Shown piece after piece: positions 10,055 through 18,719 of a stretch of DNA of 60,000 bases. The notes under the pieces are model-generated. The model saw nothing but the letters and a program-made list of their open reading frames with translations. It ran no database searches and was not told the origin of the DNA. Within the stretch, counting starts at the first letter, position 1. Every line of letters begins with the position of its first letter. The translations under genes and the position numbers were made by a program. Origin of the DNA: Symsagittifera roscoffensis. Taxonomy: Eukaryota; Xenacoelomorpha; Acoela; Convolutidae. The stretch covers positions 12,601,088 through 12,661,087 of the forward strand of contig NC_087071.1 of the NCBI RefSeq assembly GCF_963678635.1, given 5' to 3'.

Positions 10055-13000
10055 TTAAGCCTTTGCACCAGCTGCTTTCTTGTCGAATCTTTTCCTCTGC
10101 CTTGCCTGTGCCTGCTGAGTGTTTCGTCTACACAAGTCGTTCAACTCCTGTTGGCGTCTGATCACGTCCCTCACGTAGACCTGTGGGGATGTTTTCTTTC
10201 CCTCATACTCTGGGTAGAAGAATGTCAAGGGTAAAGACTTCTCGTGTCCCGTCAGCATCATGTGTGGACTGACTCCAGTGGTGGAGTGTTGCGTGCTATT
10301 ATAAGCTCCCATCACCTGTGGAAGGTATCTGTCCCAATCGGTCATGTACCTGGAACAATATACTCTCAGCATCGACACTAACGTCCTATTCTGTCTTTCC
10401 ACTAAGCCATTCGTCTGAGGGTGGTATGTCGTGGAGTGAGCCTGAGCGACTTGTGACCGTCTCATAAGCTCTTTCGTAAGCTCGCCTACGAAAGCCGTTC
10501 CATTGTCCGATTGAAACGTCATTGGACATCCGTGTCTTGCTATCCACGTATTGATCAGGTGGTCGCATGTCTCTTCCGCCGAGGCAGTTATGCAGGGCAC
10601 GGCCTCTGCATACTTCGTGAAGTGATCTATCATGACCAAGACTTGGTTGTAACCGCTGTCTGTCATGCATATCTTCTGGTGATCTATCTGCACCACCTCG
10701 TTGAATTCAGACGACTCAATTGATTGTAAAGGAAATCGCAACTTCCTAGGATCCTTGACCTGTTGGCATGACAGACATGCTGTCACCCATTTCTCGCATG
10801 CCTTTTTCATCCCAGGCCACTCAAAGCGCTTCAGGATCCTCTGATACACTTTGTCGATCCCTTGATGGCCCATCTGATCATGCGACCTGAATAATAGTTC
10901 TGTCTGATAGAGTTGCGGCAACACTATCGCGTTATATTTGTATAAGACCTTGTCTTCTTCTCTTCTCCTGCAAGCCACGATCCCGTCCTTGTTCAGATAT
11001 AATCTCCCCTCCTTCTGCATGAAGTATTGTCTCAGGATCCTATAGCTGTCTTCTTCCAGGTCACCTTTGTCAGGTGCACCGTTTTCTATCCACCTTTTTA
11101 GGTTGCTTGTCATGCGATCATTTCTCTGCGCCCTTAGAAGGTCCGAGAGTCTGTATCTCGCCTTCAAGTACGTCTTCATGATTCTCATCTGACTGTTCAG
11201 CTCGTTGGGCTGATGTGTGTCTTCTTCCATCTTAACGCACCAAATCTTCGCCAACGGTTGTGTTTCTTGTTGAAACGGCTGAAGATCAGTCCTGACTACC
11301 TCTTTCTGCGGCAACAGGCTTATCGAACGTTTCGATACCGCTATCGTTTCTAAGTCATCCGCTGCGTTGTCAAAGACTCTTTCGCTTGGTATTAGGTAGC
11401 GATCACTGTCAGGATCCTGGTACACCTCTCTGTCCAGGTTTCTCGCCCGAGTTTCCACTAGTAGCGTGTGTATCGCCAGTTCTGACAGTTCTGATCCCGA
11501 GGTCGAATCCCTGTCTGAATAGGTGTTCATTCTCGAGCTTTCTGACTTATCATCCGTCGAAGGTGTTGTGCCGGAGACTGCACGCTCCTCCAGATCATGT
11601 CCGTATTTCCTTCGCATCCATCTGAACTCCCCGGACAAAACTTTGTTCTCTAGGTCCTGTTTCTCATCAGGAATTTTCTCGTCTATCTCGGACTCCCCGG
11701 ACAAATTCACTTGTCCCGGGTGTTGATCTTGTGATTGCTGGTTTTTCTCCTCATCCTTCTCCCCGGACAAATAGTCTTGCAGCAGATTTTGTTCTACCTC
11801 TTCACCCTCTTTTTCCCGGTCTACAAAGGTGACGGTTTTCTTTCGCTTGCTGCTCCCCTGTTCTTTCCGTCCGTAAGAAGTACTGGTTAAAATCTCTTGG
11901 GGTATTGAGGATACTAGTTGCTGAACTATTGTCCTACAATCCCTCTTGTTCTCTTCGTGCTGTTGTCTGGACGGCATGATCTTCACTTTCTTACTGACTG
12001 TTAGCGATGCCACTGCTGCTGTCCACTCGGGGTCATCTCTGGTCACTTCTCTTTCTAACAATCCACCCAGCATCCGCATTACTTGTGGTGTGACTTGCAC
12101 CGTTTTATCCAATAATGAGAGGCTGTTTATATTCATGCGAGAGAGTTCTTGCTGGACCAGGTTCGAGCGCAGCAACAAATCTAAGGGGACTGGATCCTCC
12201 TTGGACAGGATCTTTATCTCAGCTGCTTTCTCTACAGGTAACTCAGGATGCCCTGGAATTGGATGTCCAGACTTATCCAACCATCTCGTTAAGGGAAGCG
12301 CTTCATAAGTTTCTTTGTCCAGAAACGAGAATCCCTCCTTTACTTCCGCCTGATTGGCCTGCTTCTGCTCCAATCTTTCATAGAACTCAGTTTTCTTGCT
12401 GAGACTGTCAGCATTCTGATGTTTATCACGCATCCTATGTTCGATTATCATATGGTAGCCATCCAATCTGACTATCCATCTACCAATATAACTCTGATCC
12501 ATCGAGTAGGTCTTCAACCAGGATAACGCTCTGTTGTCCACGCGTAACTTGAAGGGAGCGCTCCCCAAGTATGCACGGTACTTTTCCACGAAGGTGACTA
12601 CTGCAAAAATTTCTGCTTTCGGTGCGCCATATTTCATCTCTGTGTCACTCAAGACCTTGCTGCCGTATGCAATGGGACGGAGGACTGTTCTTCCGTTCCA
12701 TTCTTGCTCCTGATGCAATATTCCTGAGATGGCCACTACCGATGCGTCTGTGTCAAGGACATACATGCCCTTTTCTGTAGGCATGCCCAGCACTGGCGCT
12801 TCGCACAGTTCCCGCTTTATGTTCTCGAAAGCAACTTGTGCCTCATCGTTCCATTCGAACTTTTTCCCTTTGTTGCGCATCAGCTTCTGCATCGGGTACA
12901 CCTTGTCCGCGTATCCTTTTATGAATTCTCGGTAGTAATTGGCAAACCCTAGGAAGCTCATGAGCTGTGTGTCCGTTCTAGGAGCTTTCCATGTCAGCAC

Positions 13001-16000
13001 AGCCTCTACTGCTTCTGGATCTGGCCTCACACCATGCCGATCCACCATTCTCCCCAGGTACTTGATCGAATCCCTAAGGATTTCACATTTCGATGGTTTG
13101 CATTTCAAGCCTGCTCTTTTCATACATCCGAAGACCTCATCGAGTCGATCAATGTGATCCTCCAGGGTTGGTGTCGCTATGACTACGTCGTCCACGTAGC
13201 ACATCAAGAGATTCCCGTACTTTTTGGTCACTCCTGTCAAAGCCTGAGCCATCAGCCTTTGAAAGGTTGCTGTTGCATTGCACAAGCCGAAGGGCATCCT
13301 CTTCCACTGGTACAACCCCAATTCGCACGCGAATCCTGTTTTCTCCCTGTCCTTCTTTCGCAGAGGAACCTGCCAGAAGGCAGAACCCAAGTCCAATGTG
13401 GTGAAGAACTTTGCATCACCAAGTTTGGATAGGCTCTCGTCTATTCGCGGTATCGGGTACGCATCTTTAATCGTTACCGCGTTCAAGTAACGAAAGTCGC
13501 AACAAAATCTAAGCTGCCCCCCTTTCTTTTTCGCCATTACTACTCCGCAAGCCCATGGTGATTTCGAGGGTTCTATCATGTCGTATTCAAGCAACATTTC
13601 TATTTCCGCTCGGCACGCTTCCGATTTATGTGGCGTCATTCGCCTTGCGTCTTCCCTATGGGGAACGGCGCCCTCTTCTAGTTCGATTTCGTGTTCGACG
13701 AAATTACAGCAACCGATGTCCGCCTTATGTTTTGAAAATACTTCGGCGTTCCGATCTAGCAGGTCCCGCAATTTTTCAAAATCTCCCTCACCTATTTTTC
13801 CTTTTAAATGTTCTATTTCTGGCAAAACCGGTTTGTCAGAATCTAGTTCATATGACGAGGGGCGTTCCGGAAAATTCGAGCAGCTTGATAAGCCGTCGTC
13901 CGTTTCGGATTTCATTGAAAACAATTTACGAATAGATTTTAATTCATCAATCCTCTTTAAAATTTTATCTTTATTTGCATGATAAGGACAGTCTTTCACA
14001 CTATATTTCTTCAAGTTTTGTGTCTCTTCATAGTCGGTCCTCATCGGCAATGCGTAACCAAGCTTCTTTCCACGCTGGATTGAAACCGTGGTGTCCAGTG
14101 TGTTCAACAACACACTGACACACAGTCCGTTTCGCGTTACCGAGAAGCTCCGGCCTAAAATCACCGAACTCTGACTATTTGGATTCGGTACTAAGCAAAC
14201 CTGTTTACTATCACTTAACGAATTTAAATTTCTCATTCTAAAAATCGCTACTACAGCTTGTCCTGGTTGTAACTTTACTTTTCTATCCAAAAAAACTGGT
14301 ACCTTATTTTCATCTGTTATTATCCTATTAATGGGTCTCTTAACATACTTTCGGTCCGGGTTTCTAATCCGTATTAGACCGTTGTTTAAGTCAATCATCA
14401 CGTCAAAGTTCCTGACAAAATCTCTGCCCAAGATGAATTGGTCGGCGTCGTCCAGATTCTCTACCACCAGGAAGCTCATCCAAAGGTTCCGTCCTCCCAT
14501 GTGAAGGACCGTCACCGGTGTTCTTCCGGCTACGTAGATAGCTCCTCGATTTGCAGCGGCTAGTCGGAGATTCGTAGGAATCAGATCTTCCCGCGTGAAG
14601 CCCATTCTCTCCCAGGTTTTTATCGGCATCACGCTCACCACCGCGCCTGTGTCCAGAAGCCCTGTGACTCCGATTTTTGTTCCGTTGGTGTCAAGCAGGT
14701 GTGCTGTCACATCTGCTTCATATCCAATATGTACCGCGTCTTGTTCCATCATGGCGTCATGGCCTATCCTGCGGACTTTGAGTTCCTCTTCACCCAAATA
14801 GATCTGCCCCATTTGGTCATCATCTGTTGTTATGTAAGTCCTGGTGTAGATGCTGATTCCATCCACGTTCAGCATTATTTGATACGGCCCATAGACCTCC
14901 AAGTAGCGTCCATGAAGTTTCTTCATGCGAGGGCCACCCGTCGTTAGTAGTGCTCGCACAGCTCTCGACTCAGTGCGTGGCTCCACCTGCCTCAGATAAT
15001 CTGCATATGTGTCCAAATGCATTAAAGTGAACTCTGATGGTTCACTCAAAGTTCTTATTACCTGGTGTCCAGCCACTGAGATTATCGACTGTATCTTCTT
15101 TCCTTGCGGCGCCATGCCGAACCTCTTACCGGAGATCACTTTAAGTTTCATATCTAAACTGCTTGGTGTTTTCGTCTCCTCGAACTCCGTTGCTTCGAAG
15201 GTATTCAGTTGCTCCTGAAGCTTTTCATTTTCCAGTTCAAGTTTCACTCTTTGTTCGATCTCTTTCGTCACCAGTTCCTGTTGTACTCTATTTAGAGCAT
15301 CCTTTGCGGCTGCCTTGTAATCGATCTTGAAGTCATCGGCCGCAGTTGCTGGTTCCGGTTCACATGCTTCTCCTGTTACCGCTTGCATTTTCTTTGCCGC
15401 CAGCTCTTGAGGTTTGTCCTTCCTGCGTGCCTCTGCTTCGTTTAAAAGTCGAGCCTTGCTCGCTTTCACTCCTGATAAAGCTTCTTCATGCCTTGGATGC
15501 TTGATGTCTGCCACTGCATCCCAGAATTGTGGACAGTCTGATTTAAAATGACCTTCCAAGTTGCAAAAGAAACACCTCGGGCCGAATTTCGCAATTACTC
15601 CTCTCATGAAATCCTCATGTTCCAACTCTGACGCATCTTCGTCCTCGAGGCTAAAGCCTATTGCTTTCATGCCTTGTTTATAAGCTGGGCATGCTGACAC
15701 ATGATGGTCTGTTGAACTACAATTAGCACAAGAGCGTCTCTTGTCCATATCGTCCCTCGGTTTGTACCAATTGTTCCCTTGGTTCGCTGGTCCGTTGTTA
15801 AAATTGCCATAATTGTTCTTGTAATATCCAGATCTCGAAGGAGGTTTCAGCAATAGATACTCTTTCGATTTGAGTCTCAACTCCTCCGGTGTTGGCGCAT
15901 TAGTTGATAGTGGTGTGTAATGCGTTGCTAGCATCGTACGAAGTTCATCGTTTTTCACACCATCGATGAATTTTGAGGCTACGGCCAGGTTCATCCTTCG

Positions 16001-16264
16001 ATTTGACTCATCCGGTTGGCTGCGTCTTCTCAGCATTTCCAAATCATCGAGAAACTTGTCTATAGTTTCATCTTCCCGCTGCCTCCGTTTCTCGAAGCGC
16101 ATCATCGCCTGGTGCCCCTGCACCCCTGATCCGAAACGGTTTAATAAGATTTCGAAGATTTTCTCAGCAGTGTCACGTTGATACTGTTTCTTGGCCATGA
16201 CACAGTTCAGGGCTGTCCCTTCTAAGTTGCTGGTGAGCGCGCTGCATTCCTGTCTCTCAGACAA
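10055..16264 (-). CDS. Gag C-terminal half fused to Pol: zinc knuckles, protease, RT, RNase H, integrase
   Basis: 2,069 codons, open from upstream by frame change rather than from an ATG (first listed codon TTG). Residues 1-140 continue the Gag capsid. Two CX2CX4HX4C knuckles lie at 179-192 and 231-244. Aspartic protease: LLDTG with Asp538 and ILGRDF at 611. Reverse transcriptase: LDLGSAFWQ (Asp958), MPFGLCNATATFQ near 990 and YVDD at 1023-1026. RNase H: DTDAS (about 1171), Glu1218, Asp1243, Asp1286. A long unassigned spacer of about 450 residues follows, then the integrase with H-H-C-C zinc motif and D,D-35-E core (QIDHQK, SDNGTAF, NGLVERQ). This is the Ty3/Gypsy order. The frame stops at TAA 10055-10057 just before the integrase GPF/Y module, which continues in the same frame. 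Catalytic residues are intact, so inactivation, if any, is by the stop and the upstream frameshift. Confidence 0.9.
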   Translation of the reverse strand: MSERQECSALTSNLEGTALNCVMAKKQYQRDTAEKIFEILLNRFGSGVQGHQAMMRFEKRRQREDETIDKFLDDLEMLRRRSQPDESNRRMNLAVASKFIDGVKNDELRTMLATHYTPLSTNAPTPEELRLKSKEYLLLKPPSRSGYYKNNYGNFNNGPANQGNNWYKPRDDMDKRRSCANCSSTDHHVSACPAYKQGMKAIGFSLEDEDASELEHEDFMRGVIAKFGPRCFFCNLEGHFKSDCPQFWDAVADIKHPRHEEALSGVKASKARLLNEAEARRKDKPQELAAKKMQAVTGEACEPEPATAADDFKIDYKAAAKDALNRVQQELVTKEIEQRVKLELENEKLQEQLNTFEATEFEETKTPSSLDMKLKVISGKRFGMAPQGKKIQSIISVAGHQVIRTLSEPSEFTLMHLDTYADYLRQVEPRTESRAVRALLTTGGPRMKKLHGRYLEVYGPYQIMLNVDGISIYTRTYITTDDDQMGQIYLGEEELKVRRIGHDAMMEQDAVHIGYEADVTAHLLDTNGTKIGVTGLLDTGAVVSVMPIKTWERMGFTREDLIPTNLRLAAANRGAIYVAGRTPVTVLHMGGRNLWMSFLVVENLDDADQFILGRDFVRNFDVMIDLNNGLIRIRNPDRKYVKRPINRIITDENKVPVFLDRKVKLQPGQAVVAIFRMRNLNSLSDSKQVCLVPNPNSQSSVILGRSFSVTRNGLCVSVLLNTLDTTVSIQRGKKLGYALPMRTDYEETQNLKKYSVKDCPYHANKDKILKRIDELKSIRKLFSMKSETDDGLSSCSNFPERPSSYELDSDKPVLPEIEHLKGKIGEGDFEKLRDLLDRNAEVFSKHKADIGCCNFVEHEIELEEGAVPHREDARRMTPHKSEACRAEIEMLLEYDMIEPSKSPWACGVVMAKKKGGQLRFCCDFRYLNAVTIKDAYPIPRIDESLSKLGDAKFFTTLDLGSAFWQVPLRKKDREKTGFACELGLYQWKRMPFGLCNATATFQRLMAQALTGVTKKYGNLLMCYVDDVVIATPTLEDHIDRLDEVFGCMKRAGLKCKPSKCEILRDSIKYLGRMVDRHGVRPDPEAVEAVLTWKAPRTDTQLMSFLGFANYYREFIKGYADKVYPMQKLMRNKGKKFEWNDEAQVAFENIKRELCEAPVLGMPTEKGMYVLDTDASVVAISGILHQEQEWNGRTVLRPIAYGSKVLSDTEMKYGAPKAEIFAVVTFVEKYRAYLGSAPFKLRVDNRALSWLKTYSMDQSYIGRWIVRLDGYHMIIEHRMRDKHQNADSLSKKTEFYERLEQKQANQAEVKEGFSFLDKETYEALPLTRWLDKSGHPIPGHPELPVEKAAEIKILSKEDPVPLDLLLRSNLVQQELSRMNINSLSLLDKTVQVTPQVMRMLGGLLEREVTRDDPEWTAAVASLTVSKKVKIMPSRQQHEENKRDCRTIVQQLVSSIPQEILTSTSYGRKEQGSSKRKKTVTFVDREKEGEEVEQNLLQDYLSGEKDEEKNQQSQDQHPGQVNLSGESEIDEKIPDEKQDLENKVLSGEFRWMRRKYGHDLEERAVSGTTPSTDDKSESSRMNTYSDRDSTSGSELSELAIHTLLVETRARNLDREVYQDPDSDRYLIPSERVFDNAADDLETIAVSKRSISLLPQKEVVRTDLQPFQQETQPLAKIWCVKMEEDTHQPNELNSQMRIMKTYLKARYRLSDLLRAQRNDRMTSNLKRWIENGAPDKGDLEEDSYRILRQYFMQKEGRLYLNKDGIVACRRREEDKVLYKYNAIVLPQLYQTELLFRSHDQMGHQGIDKVYQRILKRFEWPGMKKACEKWVTACLSCQQVKDPRKLRFPLQSIESSEFNEVVQIDHQKICMTDSGYNQVLVMIDHFTKYAEAVPCITASAEETCDHLINTWIARHGCPMTFQSDNGTAFVGELTKELMRRSQVAQAHSTTYHPQTNGLVERQNRTLVSMLRVYCSRYMTDWDRYLPQVMGAYNSTQHSTTGVSPHMMLTGHEKSLPLTFFYPEYEGKKTSPQVYVRDVIRRQQELNDLCRRNTQQAQARQRKRFDKKAAGAKA

Positions 16265-18129
16265 GTCTTCTTCCTCGAAATCAGCTTCATTACCTGTATC
16301 CAGGTATCAATACAGCCATCAGATTCGTCTTTGTAGCATCTTGGTTTCTTAAAGACTCTTCTGGACTTTTCACTGCGTTCATTGGTTCTAGATAACCGCG
16401 TCAGGAATGTCTCCAAAGACCTGTTCAGGGGTTCAAATGCTGTGGCCATTGCCGTAGCATCCCTTGAGTGTCCCGCCTGAGTGTCCTCACACCTTGTCGA
16501 AGGCTCTGTGTGCGGTACATCCCTACAATCCGAATCACCATGAGCGTTTCCCGCTTGGCCCATGTGACTCCTCCTCGGGCTTGTATGCCCCATGTTGCCA
16601 GAATCGCTTCTCCCGGTCGCATGTGTGCTTTGCGTTGGTCGTTCGTTCGAGGTTTGTCTGTTCCCCGTTGAACTTGCTCTACTGTTCGGGCCCCATGCTG
16701 TATTACCCCTTGTGGCATAGCCTGATGAACTGCCCCTGCCTCTAGTGGATCCATACGTCTTCCTCCTTTGATGTTCATTGAAGTTCACCCTCGGTTCCCT
16801 GCTGGGACCTCCCGAGTTCGGCTCTCCTTCTTTTGGTCCACTCTTGCTGCTTAGTAGCCCGTCCAACCTATCCATGATAGCCTGAGTTCGCCTCTCCATC
16901 ATCGCATCTATCTTTGTGTCAAGAGACCCAAGAGACTGCTCTTGTTGAATTCTTAACTTCTCCATTTCGGCTCTTAAGCGTAACTCCCTCTGTTCCGCCT
17001 CTCTTGTCATTCGTGACAAGTTCCTCGTCATATGTTCGTCCGTTCTTTCTTTCAAGCGTTTTTCGCTTCTGTCAACTTCTTGTCTGTTGCGGTTTATTTC
17101 TTCCCGCAGACTTTCTCTTTCAATGTGAACTGCTCTTTCCAGTTCACTCATCCTTATCGACATCTGTTCATTTTGTTCTCCTAAACTGCCCACTATGTTG
17201 TTTAAGGCTTCCTCTAGTGCCGCCCCGTTATCCATGAGTGGCGTCACATGTGGTGGTGTAAATCTGTCGGTCCCAGGTAGCTTCGTGCTGGTAGAGATCC
17301 GGGCCTTGACTCTCTGTCTTGACGTTTTATCATTATCTATTTCAGGATCCGCTAACGCGTTGCCTAGCCCTCTGGTTCTACTCTCTCCAGTTTGTGGCTC
17401 TGAACTTGTCCTAATCGCGAAGTCTTTTGACTGGCCTGGTGTGTTTGCCTCTTTGCTTATCGTTGTCACTACACCAAATTTATCCATAGTTCCAGTCTCT
17501 CTTCCGACGTGTGCCTCACTCTCCTGGATCGAACTATTGAGACTGACTTGAGATCCAAAGTCCCCTTGCTCCTCTTCATCCTCTTCCTCCTGGGACTCCC
17601 CATCGTTTCCTGCTCCTCCTCCCATGCTGAATGGAAAGATGTTTCCGAAGGTGTTCTTCATCCTTTCTGAGAATGATGATGACGTTGTTTGTTTCCCCGT
17701 TCCGCCTGCCATCATAGTGTTGTCTGTCGGAGATCTTCTAGTCGCCGTTACTTCAGTTGAGATGTCGGACAGTTCCGACATCTCCTCTCGATCCAACGTC
17801 CCGGTGGAAGTGGCAAAATCATGGCCTTGTTCTACCGGAGTAGATTCACTCGCCAGCCTTCTGCCTCTCCCTTCCAGTCCATTTACTCCCTGGTTGTCGT
17901 TCATGGTATGGTCCGTATTGACCTCCACTTCTAACAGTTCTCTTCGCTCTTCTGAGGTCTTTTGACTTCTCGTTTCAACCATTCTGCCTGAAACCGTCCC
18001 CTTTTTATCGGACCGGGTTCGCTTGATCCAATCCACAAAAGGATCGGTCATCGTTTTTCTTTGTTTTTCAGGTATGAATTTCCTAGAGCTATTACCTCGT
18101 TTTGGTATCCTTGACTTGTCTAAACTCAT
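16222..18129 (-). CDS. Gag N-terminal part (coiled coil and start of capsid)
   Basis: 635 codons from a true ATG at 18129. The N-terminal 300 residues are low complexity and rich in Ser, Thr, Gly and acidic residues. About 310-435 form a long charged coiled coil (heptad-like E/R/L pattern). About 440-560 are Gly/Arg/Ser rich. The last 70 residues begin a capsid-like helical domain (RRVFKKPRCYKDESDGCIDTW). The frame runs out after MKLISRKKTC, while the overlapping next frame continues sensibly with DFEEEDLSERQECSALTSN. Capsid is therefore split between two frames with a 43-base overlap, and a -1 shift near 16285 would join them. Because the break lies inside capsid and upstream of nucleocapsid, a mutation is more likely than programmed frameshifting. 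Confidence 0.8.
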   Translation of the reverse strand: MSLDKSRIPKRGNSSRKFIPEKQRKTMTDPFVDWIKRTRSDKKGTVSGRMVETRSQKTSEERRELLEVEVNTDHTMNDNQGVNGLEGRGRRLASESTPVEQGHDFATSTGTLDREEMSELSDISTEVTATRRSPTDNTMMAGGTGKQTTSSSFSERMKNTFGNIFPFSMGGGAGNDGESQEEEDEEEQGDFGSQVSLNSSIQESEAHVGRETGTMDKFGVVTTISKEANTPGQSKDFAIRTSSEPQTGESRTRGLGNALADPEIDNDKTSRQRVKARISTSTKLPGTDRFTPPHVTPLMDNGAALEEALNNIVGSLGEQNEQMSIRMSELERAVHIERESLREEINRNRQEVDRSEKRLKERTDEHMTRNLSRMTREAEQRELRLRAEMEKLRIQQEQSLGSLDTKIDAMMERRTQAIMDRLDGLLSSKSGPKEGEPNSGGPSREPRVNFNEHQRRKTYGSTRGRGSSSGYATRGNTAWGPNSRASSTGNRQTSNERPTQSTHATGRSDSGNMGHTSPRRSHMGQAGNAHGDSDCRDVPHTEPSTRCEDTQAGHSRDATAMATAFEPLNRSLETFLTRLSRTNERSEKSRRVFKKPRCYKDESDGCIDTWIQVMKLISRKKTCLRDRNAARSPAT

Positions 18130-18719
18130 TCTTTATTCGTCACTTTCCTATGCCTACTCTTGACTCAATTGTTAGAGACCTTATAGTTTTATTAACAATA
18201 ATAATGACACAACACAATAAATTTCACCAGATTCTATTAAATAGTGACCACGAATCCCTGTATGTTGTCAGAGTACAGTTTGTATAAAATTTATTCACAC
18301 TAGCCGATTATCGGTCCAAAGATCTGGAAACTAGCACAATATGATGTTATCAGTCAATTTAAAAGATAGTGTACTCACTACCCAATCAAGCACAGTTTAG
18401 GTTGATTTAAAATCAAAAAACAAAAAAAATATATATTGACACAATATGAATGTATATATAAAAAAAACGTATGTGTCTTGTACTCTTAGTCGGTCGCAGT
18501 ACAATAGTCGAACCTGTCTTTTAAAGAAAAAGCTTTCCCTGCTTGGTGCTGCACCAAACAGACAAAACTTTGAAGGCAGTTATTTTCTCAAGTGGGCGTC
18601 TATTGCACCCACCGAGTATTGTGTTACCTATCTGCCTTCGGACTGCCCGAGCTAGACCTACTAAAATCCTCAGGGCAGTCACTTTTCCCAAAAACGTATT
18701 ATGTTTCAATCCACACCAA
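18130..18719 (-). other. 5' leader of the giant element
   Basis: Noncoding AT-rich stretch between gag and the tentative 5' LTR. The plus strand reads CAATCCACACCA just before 18720, which could be the complement of a primer-binding site beginning TGG in element sense. The match to a specific tRNA is not convincing by eye. No gene seen. Confidence 0.4.
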
